Source: Chloroflexota bacterium
GTDB lineage: Bacteria; Chloroflexota; UBA6077
NCBI GenBank assembly: GCA_023380955.1
Contig: JAMCTB010000021.1
Span: 4,510-17,538, forward strand
DNA length: 13,029 nt
Direction of reading: 5' to 3'
Position 1 is the stretch's first letter. Each line of letters opens with the position of its first letter. The notes beneath the pieces were generated by a model. It made no database searches and had not been told where the DNA came from. It worked only from the letters and a program-made list of their open reading frames with translations. The translations under genes were made by a program, and so were the position numbers. Shown here piece after piece: positions 1 through 6,752 of this stretch.

Positions 1-1154
1 GGTTGGCGCCACACCATGGATTCGGGGAGCCCCAGCTCCAGTCCCACCCGCCGCACCTCGTCCTTGAACAGGTAGCGGAGCGGCTCCACGAGGGCGAAGC
101 TCATCTTCTCCGGGAGCCCGCCCACGTTGTGGTGGGACTTGATCCTGGCGGCCACCGTGGTGTCGTAGGAGGTGCTCTCGATGACGTCGGGGTAGAGGGT
201 CCCCTGGGCCAGGAAGTCGATCTGTCCCAGCCTGGCGGCCTCCGCCTCGAAGACCCGGATGAACTCCTCGCCGATGATCCGGCGCTTCCGCTCGGGGTCG
301 ATGGCGCCGCCCAGGGCCGAGAGGAAGCGGTCGGTGGCGTCGACGTACACCACGTTCAGCTGGAGGTGGCGCCGGAAGGTCTCCAGGGTGCTCTCGGCCT
401 CGTTGAGCCGCAGCAGCCCGTTGTTCACGAAGACGCAGGTCAGCCGGTCGCCGATGGCCCGGTGGATCAGCGTGGCCGCCACCGTCGAGTCGACCCCGCC
501 GGAGAGGGCGCAGATCACCTTGCCGTCCCCCACCTGCTCCCGGATCTTGGCCACGGTCTCGGCGATGTAGGAGCCCGGCGTCCAGTTGCCCTGGCAGCCG
601 CACTCCCGGTAGAGGAAGTTCCGCAGGATCTCCTTCCCCAGGGGGGTGTGCACCACCTCGGGGTGGAACTGGAGCCCCACCATCCCGGCGTCGTTCCCCA
701 TGGCGGCCAGGGGCGAGTTCTCCGTGTGGGCCAGGGGCCGGAAGCCGGGGGGCATCCGGGTGATGATATCCCCGTGGCTCATCCAGACCTGGAAGGATTC
801 GGGGAGCCCCTGGAAGATGGGGGCCACCGGCTGGTTCAGATGAAGCTCGGCGTGGCCGTACTCTCGGCGTGCCCCGGGCGCCACCTCTCCCCCCAGTTGG
901 ATGGCCAGCAGCTGCATGCCGTAGCAGATCCCCAGGATCGGCAGGCCGCCGTTCAGGATGTGGGAGGAGAGCTTGGGGGCGCCCTCCTGGTAGACGCTGG
1001 CGGGGCCGCCCGACAGGATGAACCCCCTGGGGTTGAGGGCGGCCAGCCGCTCCACGGGTGCGTTGTAGGGGATCAGCTCGCAGTAGACGTTGCACTCCCG
1101 CACCCGCCGGGCGATCAGCTGGCTGTACTGGGAGCCGAAGTCGATGACCGCCAC
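1..1154 (-). CDS. guaA: GMP synthase (glutamine-hydrolysing), 3' end missing
   Basis: Converts XMP to GMP with glutamine and ATP in cytosolic purine synthesis. The minus strand reads an N-terminal class I glutamine amidotransferase domain beginning [21 protein letters not shown]. Its nucleophile is in GICYGMQ (Cys about residue 77) and its His/Glu pair is in QFHPEVV (about 164 and 166). The ATP-pyrophosphatase P-loop SGGVDST follows at about 218. The dimerisation domain begins with the family signatures [14 protein letters not shown] and [11 protein letters not shown]. About 384 residues are present out of roughly 510-525 usual; the rest lies beyond the left edge. The start is uncertain. I chose GTG at 1154 because homology begins there, but GGGAGG is only 2 nt upstream. 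The frame stays open to about 1349, with GTG at 1280 and TTG at 1334 as other in-frame starts. No rare residue changes are seen in the active-site motifs. Confidence 0.97.
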   Translation of the reverse strand, partial: MAVIDFGSQYSQLIARRVRECNVYCELIPYNAPVERLAALNPRGFILSGGPASVYQEGAPKLSSHILNGGLPILGICYGMQLLAIQLGGEVAPGARREYGHAELHLNQPVAPIFQGLPESFQVWMSHGDIITRMPPGFRPLAHTENSPLAAMGNDAGMVGLQFHPEVVHTPLGKEILRNFLYRECGCQGNWTPGSYIAETVAKIREQVGDGKVICALSGGVDSTVAATLIHRAIGDRLTCVFVNNGLLRLNEAESTLETFRRHLQLNVVYVDATDRFLSALGGAIDPERKRRIIGEEFIRVFEAEAARLGQIDFLAQGTLYPDVIESTSYDTTVAARIKSHHNVGGLPEKMSFALVEPLRYLFKDEVRRVGLELGLPESMVWRQ

Positions 1155-1233
1155 GGCCTCCCGTGCCTGGGGAGTGGGGGTAAGGTTGTCTTGCTGCTGG
1201 CTAGCCGTAGTGGGTTCCTCCAGTGCGAAGAGC

Positions 1234-1270
1234 CCCCTCTCCCTTTGGGAGAGGGTCGGGGTGAGGGCTG
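1234..1270 (-). repeat. REP-like palindromic repeat, family A copy 1
   Basis: Read on the minus strand this is a 37-nt element of the form CAGCCCTCACCCCGACCCTC followed by TCCCAAAGGGAGAGGGG. It contains the inverted repeat CCTCTCCC/GGGAGAGG. It matches 35 of 37 bases with the plus-strand element at 7288-7324, so it is dispersed in opposite orientations. It lies just upstream of guaA, inside the frame that stays open above the guaA start, which argues against an upstream start for guaA. Similar CTCACCC..CCCTCTCCC palindromes are common dispersed intergenic repeats in many bacteria (from general knowledge). Confidence 0.8.
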
Positions 1271-1605
1271 TGACCGACACGCAGATGCATGGGACTGCAT
1301 CCGACCTGACGGACCCCTGACCGGAGGATATCAACCGACCGGGGCAAAGTCAAGGAAGGCTCGAGGTGGTGGTTGCGCGGGGGTGGCGGCATGCATCACG
1401 GACGCCGGCAGGAGCCGGCTCCCGCCGGCGAACGGTTCGCTTTTGCAGCCGATTTCTGACAGAACGCGGCCCCAACCGCCCGGGCTCACTGCGGCCGCCT
1501 CGACTGGCATGTGGTGTACACCTCATGTCATGTTGACGACTGCGGCGACGTCACGCCTGGGGAGGGCCATTCCCCCACACATCAGGAGAATCGCCGGTTG
1601 GGCGA
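1271..1605. other. Intergenic stretch without a recognisable gene
   Basis: I see no coding signature in this stretch on either strand. It contains the family-B REP-like palindrome at 1403-1430 and a perfect 7-bp hairpin (AATCGCC/GGCGATT, loop GGTTG) at 1589-1607 that has no following T tract. The guaA promoter probably lies here, but no convincing -35/-10 pair stands out on the minus strand. Confidence 0.4.
1403..1430 (-). repeat. REP-like palindromic repeat, family B copy 1
   Basis: The sequence is a compact nested palindrome: CGCCGGC, then AGGAGCCGGCTCC, then CGCCGGCG. On the minus strand it contains GGGAGCCGGCTCCTGCCGGC, which resembles Pseudomonas-type REP elements (GTAGGAGCCGGCTTGCCGGCGA style, from general knowledge). 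A diverged copy in the same orientation is at 5471-5503. Confidence 0.65.
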
Positions 1606-1856
1606 TTGTTGAGCACTATTGGGGGATGGGTGGCGGCGATCCGGAGCGACGCAACAGGGATCCGCCGGGTGCTGGCCGGCCTGCCCTGCAAGCAGCACGG
1701 GGATGATATCCAGCGGCTGGATCGCAACCTCGACGCCGGCAAGTGGGTCGCGGCGCTGATCGCCGGAGTGCCCACCCTGGTGGCCTTGTGGTGGCCAGGG
1801 CCATCGGCCGGCTGCAGGCCGTGATCGGGACCATCGGCGGAGGCCCCAGGCAGTGA
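1606..1856 (+). pseudogene. Small membrane-protein-like gene broken by one missing base
   Basis: From about 1620 the plus frame reads VAAIRSDATGIRRVLAGLP, then LDRNLDAGKWVAALIAGVPT LVAL, with G/C at nearly every third position, and then stops making sense. Adding one G at about 1788 (TTGTGGTGG to TTGGTGGTGG) continues the reading as VVARAIGRLQAVIGTIGGGPRQ to a TGA at 1854-1856, again with almost all third positions G or C. The repaired protein would be about 80 residues, with a charged helix followed by one hydrophobic segment. That TGA overlaps the GTG of the next small gene, as in translationally coupled pairs. The start is not clear: TTG at 1606 or 1609, with no Shine-Dalgarno seen. The family is not recognised. 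It could be a decayed gene or a sequencing indel. Confidence 0.4.
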
Positions 1857-2050
1857 ACGATCAGAAGGCCGTGGAGAGGGGCGGCCGCTGGCCCCACGAG
1901 CACCCCGTCAGCGCAAGAGGGCGGGGGGTGGGCTCCCCCCGGAAGGATCGTCGCCGACGGCAGGGAGATCACCTGTCAGCAGTGATCGAGCTGCCACGGG
2001 TGCAGGCGGACCGGTGCCCGTACTGCGGAAGCTCTGCCTCCGTTGAATTG
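1853..2050 (+). pseudogene. Zinc-ribbon protein-like gene, probably with two frameshifts
   Basis: A GTG at 1853 overlaps the preceding stop (GTGA) and opens a GC3-rich frame (NDQKAVERGGRWPHEHP). In the G6/C6-rich tract at 1922-1940 the coding signal moves to the next frame, reading GRIVADGREITCQQ, which then hits a TGA at 1983-1985. If one base is missing there, the reading becomes TCQQC and returns to the first frame as IELPRVQADRCPYCGSS. This gives CX2C-X10-CX2C, a classical zinc-ribbon spacing (Cys codons at 1974, 1983, 2015 and 2024). Coding character ends at about 2045, just before the lower-GC island. The repair is inferred; the four Cys codons are seen. The family is unknown. Confidence 0.33.
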
Positions 2051-2070
2051 CCTCTACCAGCGACCGGACA

Positions 2071-3057
2071 TCACTCGCCGTTGGCCTTCGACCATGAGAC
2101 CCCCCGGCCCTGGGCCTCCAATCCGTCGAGCAGTCTGTGCAGCCCCGTCCTCTCCCACTGTGGTATCACTTGCCGAACGTCCGGAGGCTCAACCGATTTC
2201 CCTGGAATCGTGAACGTGCAGAAGCGGCTGCCGTCGGACTTCAGCTGCAATCCGATTGTCCATATCGGCATGTCATCCAACTTCACGAGACCCGATATGA
2301 AGTCGATGGTTCTCGAAGCTGGCTGCGCGAGCTGCCGGTCATCGAAGAGCGGGCTGATTCCGATGCGCTCGCGAAGAAGATGGGACGCCCCTGCTTGCCG
2401 AATGATCCAGCTATCCACGGCGTCGATTAACCTCAGTGCCGTCTGCCTGAGTGTTCGCTTGGTTCTCTTATGCGATTTTGTCACGATAGACGCCCACCCG
2501 GTCGCGAGGGCCAACGCCTTAGGTTGCTGCGTCTTGAGGGCCTGTATGATCGGTGCACGGTGCGTTGACGGCACTAACAGCCAGGTCAACACCGTCATGG
2601 CCACATCCAGAAAACTCGACCAGTCTTGCCGAGGGTCGATCTCGGGCCCATGCAGATTGGGAACGACGCTTTCCATGCCCTCGTCAGGGTAAAAGCCTCG
2701 GTCGATATACTCGGGCATGGACATGAACACGTAGTGGTCACAGATGCTCGCGATAAAGGTGCTTAGCCTCAAGGCGAGCGTATCACCTTCAAGCATGGCG
2801 AATACCCGGGGCCAACCCAGCCGGGCAAGCAGGGCGTGCATCAGTTCGTGCGCAACGGTGTGCTCGGTTGCCGAGTCTGGATCAAGCCGGATGACCTCTC
2901 GGCCTGCATTGCCAAAACTGTACATTCCGCTACTCTGGCGGTTGCGGGCTTCCGCCGGAATCGTCTCGAACTGAATGGGATTCCCTGGTCGAAGACCGTC
3001 AACATGGCTCCTGAGTTCGAGAACGCGATCCGTCATGAGACGAGCTAGCTCATCCAT
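2071..3057 (-). CDS. HExxH putative zinc metallopeptidase-like protein (accessory)
   Basis: 328 residues, cytosolic by appearance (no signal peptide or clear membrane segment). The N-terminal third carries EHTVAHELMHALLAR, so H70-E71-x-x-H74 forms a gluzincin-like zinc site. A possible third ligand region is IASICDHYVF (D107/H108), followed by PEYIDRGFYPDEG. I do not recognise the family. The C-terminal 200 residues have no motif I can name, apart from a basic patch KSHKRTKR near the middle. Codon use is plainly less GC-rich at third positions than in guaA or the peptidase at the right end, which indicates acquired DNA. Start ATG at 3057 is preceded by AAGGAG about 13 nt upstream, a long spacing; M8 is an alternative. 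It lies 57 nt after the recombinase remnant on the same strand and may share its transcript. HExxH is also found in regulators such as ImmA/IrrE, but length and sequence differ, so a regulatory protease role is only a guess. Confidence 0.75.
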   Translation of the reverse strand: MDELARLMTDRVLELRSHVDGLRPGNPIQFETIPAEARNRQSSGMYSFGNAGREVIRLDPDSATEHTVAHELMHALLARLGWPRVFAMLEGDTLALRLSTFIASICDHYVFMSMPEYIDRGFYPDEGMESVVPNLHGPEIDPRQDWSSFLDVAMTVLTWLLVPSTHRAPIIQALKTQQPKALALATGWASIVTKSHKRTKRTLRQTALRLIDAVDSWIIRQAGASHLLRERIGISPLFDDRQLAQPASRTIDFISGLVKLDDMPIWTIGLQLKSDGSRFCTFTIPGKSVEPPDVRQVIPQWERTGLHRLLDGLEAQGRGVSWSKANGE

Positions 3058-3114
3058 CGTTGCCGGACTTCTCCTTGCTTTCGTTGGGTCGACCTCAGTG
3101 CGCCATCTGGTCCC

Positions 3115-3640
3115 TCAGCCGCCGTTTGTCGGCGTTGGAGAGCCGCAGATATACTGCTTCGTGGTCTCCGGGGTGGCGTGGCCCAGCTGGTCCTGGACGT
3201 AGTGCAGCCGGAGGGTCTGCTCCAGGTGGCATTTGGCTGCGCTGTGGTGAAAGGTGTGGGGCCAGACAGAGACCAGTTTACCACTTCTGGGCGAGATCTT
3301 GAGGACCTGGGCCCGCTGCGCGGCCACGGCGATGATCCGGTAGGCCCGGAAGCGGCTCATAGGCACACCCTGGTTCTCTCGACTCTGGAAGAGGTAGCCG
3401 TCGACGCCAATCCTGAGGTTCCTTGCCAGGGCCGGCAGCTGGGTGGCCAAGTCCGGAGAGACGTAGACGGCCTTCTGGCTCCGCCGGCGCTGCTTCAGGT
3501 TAGGTAGTTGGAGGGTGCCCTGCTCGTCGTCGACGTGTCCTGTGCGGCTCCTGTACCTCGTCGATCCGGGCTCCCGAATTCCATATGGGGTTCCGCAGCA
3601 ACCGACCCCGGAAGCCCTCCGATGCGCTGCCAGCGGAAAG
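3115..3640 (-). pseudogene. Tyrosine recombinase (phage-type integrase) remnant, frameshifted and N-truncated
   Basis: The minus strand keeps the C-terminal catalytic half of a lambda-type integrase in two frames. Box I is in one frame (GFRGRLLRNPIWNSGARIDEV, about 3553-3620). The rest is in another: GHVDDEQGTLQLPNLKQRRR, VYVSPDLATQLPALARNL, PHTFHHSAA, then VQDQLGHATPETTKQY ending at TGA 3115. The shift falls near 3554, just after the box I Arg. The N-terminal core-binding domain is absent. In box II the family has HxLRH or HTFRH; here it is HTFHH, so the second catalytic Arg is replaced by His. The LGH..TT..Y end, including the nucleophile Tyr, is kept. A frameshift plus a lost catalytic Arg means this is very probably inactive. 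It marks the surrounding DNA as a former mobile island. Confidence 0.85.
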
Positions 3641-3701
3641 CTGCAGCCATTGTGTAGTAGAATCTCTCGAGTTATCCGCACATGTCGATTGAGAGGGAGT
3701 A

Positions 3702-4556
3702 TTGCCTACCACCGTTGCCATCCCGTCAGAGCTCACCGGACAGACGATTCTGTCGTTCCCCACTGGGCTCCCCGAGGGCTGTTTGGTAGATGCCAGCAAC
3801 CTCTCGTTCATAGAACCGATGGGTTTGGTGCAACTGGTGTTGCTCCTCCAGCACGCAGCAGCCCTCAGTCCGAAGGTGAAGTTCATCGCGCCGTCGGCCT
3901 ACGGCGCCTATCATTATCTGGCCCGAATGGGTTTCTACAAACACGTCCCCGAGACCGTCACTCTCGACAACGCCGTCGATGCGGGGGCTGTCCATCGCAG
4001 GGGGAGTTGCGACGTCCTGATCCCTGTAAGGGGCTTCAAGAGCGATTGGGATGTTGAGGACATGTTCGAAGATGTCGCGAAGTTCCTGCGGCGCATGCTG
4101 ACTGATAAGATCATCTCGGGGACCATTTACTCGACCCTTGGAGCAGCAATCCCAGAGTTGGCAGGGAACGCTGCCACCCATGCCAATAGTCCCTGTGGTG
4201 GCTACATCGCTGCCCAGATCTACAAACGAGGCAGCTACCTGGCGGTGGGCGACATTGGCATGGGGATCCGCGGGCACCTGACCAAGAACCCCAACTGGGC
4301 CTATCTCCAGACCGACGAAGAAGCCATTGCCAAGGCATTGGAGACCGGAGTGAGCGGTACTTCCGACCGCAGAGGGTGGGGCTTCGACTACGTGTTGGAG
4401 GAGCTAAGGAGTACAGCCGGAGCCCAGCTCTTTATTCGGTCGGGCAACGGCTGGGTCAAGACCAACGTTGGCCAGAACGGTCGTAGGCAGACCTCTGGAT
4501 CTGATTCCACTCGCAGCTTCCCCGGTACCATCATCCAGCTCATTGTCCAAACGTAA
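3702..4556 (+). CDS. STAS-like/HATPase two-domain protein
   Basis: 284 residues, probably cytosolic. Residues about 10-95 look STAS-like: a buried strand CLVDASNLSFIEP, then helix VQLVLLLQHAAAL, then VKFIAP and YLARMGFY. Residues about 125-280 form a GHKL/HATPase domain. It has N-box ELAGNAATH (E152, N156, H160), G1 box VGDIGMGI (D184, G186, G188), G2 region RRGWGF (G225, G227) and a closing strand GTIIQLIV. Such domains bind ATP and occur in anti-sigma kinases and histidine kinases; no phospho-acceptor His domain or sensor is seen. TTG at 3702 is used as start because TGA lies in frame just upstream and no ATG occurs until M40; GAGGGAG sits just 5'. It diverges from the recombinase remnant and precedes a DUF4325-wHTH gene by 116 nt. 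Such ATPases are often paired with DUF4325 proteins (general knowledge), suggesting a partner-switch role. The substrate is unknown. Confidence 0.88.
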   Translation: MPTTVAIPSELTGQTILSFPTGLPEGCLVDASNLSFIEPMGLVQLVLLLQHAAALSPKVKFIAPSAYGAYHYLARMGFYKHVPETVTLDNAVDAGAVHRRGSCDVLIPVRGFKSDWDVEDMFEDVAKFLRRMLTDKIISGTIYSTLGAAIPELAGNAATHANSPCGGYIAAQIYKRGSYLAVGDIGMGIRGHLTKNPNWAYLQTDEEAIAKALETGVSGTSDRRGWGFDYVLEELRSTAGAQLFIRSGNGWVKTNVGQNGRRQTSGSDSTRSFPGTIIQLIVQT

Positions 4557-4573
4557 CAGCCCGAAAAGAAATC

Positions 4574-4602
4574 TTGACATGGCATCGATTCTGCCTTAGT
4601 GT
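4574..4602 (+). promoter_or_regulatory. Sigma-70-type promoter for the DUF4325-wHTH gene
   Basis: TTGACA at 4574-4579 is a perfect -35 box. A 17-nt spacer leads to TAGTGT at 4597-4602, which keeps the TA...T core of a -10. It lies in the 116-nt gap after the HATPase stop, so the downstream gene can be transcribed on its own, with a start near 4609. Confidence 0.65.
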
Positions 4603-4606
4603 GTAG

Positions 4607-4622
4607 TCACTGCGTTCAGTGA
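4607..4622. promoter_or_regulatory. Perfect inverted repeat at the predicted transcription start (candidate operator)
   Basis: TCACTG-CGTT-CAGTGA is a perfect 6-bp inverted repeat. It begins 4 nt after the -10 box and covers the predicted start site of the winged-helix gene. A protein bound there would block initiation. The encoded winged-helix protein is the obvious candidate binder, which would give autoregulation. This is inferred from position only. Confidence 0.45.
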
Positions 4623-4672
4623 TTCCGCTGATTACGATGAAGCCCGTGTTTTCCGAGAGAGGTAGGTGGACC

Positions 4673-5230
4673 ATGCGTTTCGAGTTCGCGGCACTGGGCA
4701 CCGTTTTCTCCACGCGCGAGCGCGGCGCGAAAGTCCGCGCACAGATCGAGGAGGCCCTTCGAGCAACCTCCGAGCGCGAGCCCCTAGTCCTGGATTTTCA
4801 GGGCGTACAGCTGATCAGTTTCAGTTTCGCAGATGAGGTCGTAGGTAGACTGGTCGCGGCCCGATCAACCGGTGAACTGGGTGACAGACCCATATTGATC
4901 ATCAACGCGGGTGAAGAGGTAGTTCATCCAACTGCGAGCTCCATGGAGAGGCGAAAGCTGATCGTAGCCTGCTTGCAGCCTGACGGCATCAAGCTGATCG
5001 GTGCTGCCGGGCACATCCAGGCTACATTCGACGCTGCCAGGGCTCGAGGTGAGTTTAGGACGCCGGAGTTAGCGGCTGATCTGGGCACCAACGTGCAGGC
5101 ACTCAACAATCGACTCAAGCCTCTGCTCGTAGCGGGACTGCTGGTCCGGCAAAGCGGGATACCTCGCTCAGGAGGTCGAGAGTACGTCTATCGGATAGCC
5201 CTGCCGTCCGCGGAGGCGGCAGCCGTCTAA
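4673..5230 (+). CDS. DUF4325 (STAS-like) protein with C-terminal winged helix
   Basis: 185 residues, cytosolic. The N-terminal half matches the DUF4325 pattern: FSTRERGAKVRAQIEEAL, then LVLDFQGVQLISFSFADEVV with D41 and the FADE end at 52-55. This fold is STAS-like, as in anti-sigma antagonists. Residues about 126-180 form a winged helix: FRTPELAADLGTNVQALNNR, then LKPLLVAGLLVRQSG and a wing strand GGREYVYRIAL. A DNA-binding module fused to a STAS-like switch suggests direct transcription control. ATG 4673 is preferred because AGGTAGGTGG lies just upstream and homology starts there; a GTG at 4619 is in frame but lies inside the promoter palindrome. It follows the STAS-HATPase gene and is likely its partner. 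Whether it is phosphorylated, and what it regulates besides itself, cannot be told from sequence. Confidence 0.85.
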   Translation: MRFEFAALGTVFSTRERGAKVRAQIEEALRATSEREPLVLDFQGVQLISFSFADEVVGRLVAARSTGELGDRPILIINAGEEVVHPTASSMERRKLIVACLQPDGIKLIGAAGHIQATFDAARARGEFRTPELAADLGTNVQALNNRLKPLLVAGLLVRQSGIPRSGGREYVYRIALPSAEAAAV

Positions 5231-5248
5231 TCACATTCTGGCAAGGGC

Positions 5249-5289
5249 GACAAGACGGGGTACCATCCAACGTGGTGCCCCGTTCTGTC
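5249..5289 (+). terminator. Terminator-like hairpin after the DUF4325-wHTH gene
   Basis: GACAAGACGGGGTACCA can fold onto TGGTGCCCCGTTCTGTC, with 14 of 17 pairs exact and a 7-nt loop (TCCAACG). It starts 19 nt after the stop codon. No T tract follows, so it may be a weak or factor-assisted terminator, or only protect the 3' end. Confidence 0.55.
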
Positions 5290-5470
5290 TCCAGTTCATA
5301 CACTGGCCACGATCGCGGCTTCCTCCGGTCCGCTGAGTCGATCCCCGCAAGTGGCTCTGGGCGTAGGTTAGGAAGGCAGTGGCCCGCCGCTGCCGGGTTG
5401 CGGACGGCGGACCACCCTCGGGATGCGGCGGGGCGACGGAGTGGCGGGGCGAGGGGGCCCCGGCCCCGAT

Positions 5471-5503
5471 CGCCGGCAGGATCCGGCTCCTACGGAACCG
5501 GCG
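5471..5503 (-). repeat. REP-like palindromic repeat, family B copy 2
   Basis: On the minus strand this reads CGCCGGTTCCGTAGGAGCCG and then GATCCTGCCGGCG. The core GGAGCCGG.TCCTGCCGGCG is shared with the copy at 1403-1430, in the same orientation. The outer CGCCGG/CCGGCG arms are inverted. It lies in the 338-nt gap between the winged-helix gene and the serine hydrolase gene. Apart from this and the hairpin at 5249-5289 I see nothing else in that gap. Confidence 0.65.
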
Positions 5504-5568
5504 TTGCAGCTTGACGTAAGCACCCGAAGGTACCATGATTCCCCCAGATCACCTTCGTGGAGGATCCG

Positions 5569-6615
5569 ATGACCGACCCCGTTGCCCCCCGTGTGAACCC
5601 CCAGCGGCTGCAGGCGGCCCACGACCTGCTGCTGGAGGCGGTGTCCGGCGGGCAGCTCCCCGTGGGGCTGCTGGCCGTGGCCAATTGCCAGGAGACCCTG
5701 CGCTGCGAGGCGTACGGACCCAACGGAAGCATCGGGACCGACGGCATCTACTGGATCGCCTCCATCACCAAGCCCATCGTGGCCACGGCTGTGATGCAGC
5801 TGGTGGAGCGGGGAAAGCTGCTGATTGAGGACCCGGTTGTCCGGTACCTGCCGGAGTTCGGGGTGAACGGCAAGGAGGGGGTGACGGTGTGGCACCTGCT
5901 GACCCACACCTCGGGGATGGCCGACGACTACTGGCACGAGCCCGGCCAGGAGACCTCGGCCCAGGCCGACCTGGAGGGGGCCCTGCGGACCCACCTGCGT
6001 TTCCCGCCGGGCTCGCGCTTCGAGTACTGCAACGTCTCCTTCCGGATCCTGGGGGAGATCCTCTCACGGCTGAGCGGGAAGAGCTACCAGCAGTACCTCC
6101 AGGAGGAGGTCTTCGGGCAGGCGGGGATGGTGGACACCTCCTTTCGGCCTGAGCCGGAGGAGCGGCCTCGGATCCTGCCGGTTCGGGACTTTCCCGAGAT
6201 GCCCGGCGGGATGGACGGCTTCATGGCCCTGGCCCTACCCGGCGGCGGTCTGTTCAGCACGGCGGCGGACCTGGTGGCCTTCGGGCAGAGCTTCCTCAAC
6301 GGGGGCATGGGGAAGCATGGGCGGGTGCTAGGGGCTGCATCCTTACGGGTGATGACCGCCCTCTACACCCAGGGGATCTGCAGGTACGGCGATGGTGAGC
6401 CGGAGTACTGGGGGCTGGGCTGGGAGAAGGCCGTCCCTCGGGAGGCCAGGCTGGTCTCGCCCTCGGGCTTCGGCCACGGCGGCATGGCCGGAACTTACCT
6501 CTGGATCGAACCGGAGTACGACCTGGCGATCGTCTTCCTTACCAACCATGCCGGGCTGGACGGACGGGTCAGGAAGGGGATAGTGAACGCGGTGATGGCG
6601 GCGGTGGAGCTCTAA
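5569..6615 (+). CDS. Serine beta-lactamase-family hydrolase (class C/esterase-like)
   Basis: 348 residues of the large serine-hydrolase family that includes class C beta-lactamases, D-aminopeptidases and EstB-type esterases. The SxxK motif is SITK (S65-K68) in YWIASITKPIVATAVMQL. The following LLTHTSGM stretch is typical. The second motif is YCN (Y153-N155), and the third-motif position reads HGG (303-305) in GFGHGGMAGTYLW. All catalytic positions are therefore kept. There is no signal peptide, which makes a cytosolic esterase or peptidase more likely than a periplasmic beta-lactamase. ATG 5569 is chosen because GGAGG lies 5 nt upstream; an in-frame GTG at 5557 overlaps that site. GC3 is high and uniform, unlike the island to its left. 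The true substrate cannot be read from sequence. Confidence 0.94.
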   Translation: MTDPVAPRVNPQRLQAAHDLLLEAVSGGQLPVGLLAVANCQETLRCEAYGPNGSIGTDGIYWIASITKPIVATAVMQLVERGKLLIEDPVVRYLPEFGVNGKEGVTVWHLLTHTSGMADDYWHEPGQETSAQADLEGALRTHLRFPPGSRFEYCNVSFRILGEILSRLSGKSYQQYLQEEVFGQAGMVDTSFRPEPEERPRILPVRDFPEMPGGMDGFMALALPGGGLFSTAADLVAFGQSFLNGGMGKHGRVLGAASLRVMTALYTQGICRYGDGEPEYWGLGWEKAVPREARLVSPSGFGHGGMAGTYLWIEPEYDLAIVFLTNHAGLDGRVRKGIVNAVMAAVEL

Positions 6616-6657
6616 GCGGCCTCGTCGAATCCATGGGGTGCGTGGCACATGGTCAAG

Positions 6658-6667
6658 ATGGTACCAT
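6658..6667. promoter_or_regulatory. Perfect 10-bp palindrome upstream of hicA (possible operator)
   Basis: ATGGTACCAT is a perfect palindrome about 85 nt before the hicA start. HicB-type antitoxins often bind palindromes near their own promoter. TACCAT inside it resembles a -10 box, but I see no good -35. The 8-mer GGTACCAT also occurs at 5259 and 5529, so it may have no special role. Confidence 0.25.
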
Positions 6668-6752
6668 TTACGGGCCACCGGCCAAGTCGCCAGACCCGAG
6701 TCGTTGCCGTCTGGCACGCACGCAGGGGACCGCCGGGCGGGAGGATGTGCGG

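Noticed and set aside
3..1706. 567-residue open frame on the plus strand
   Set aside because: It is antisense to guaA, whose motifs on the minus strand are unmistakable. The plus reading is Gly/His/Pro-rich without any family motif.
2060..2692. Plus-strand frame running on from the zinc-ribbon remnant
   Set aside because: It lies opposite the HExxH gene and loses coding bias after about 2045.
4619..4672. Upstream GTG start for the DUF4325-wHTH gene
   Set aside because: It falls inside the palindrome at the predicted transcription start; ATG 4673 has a better ribosome site and fits the family start.
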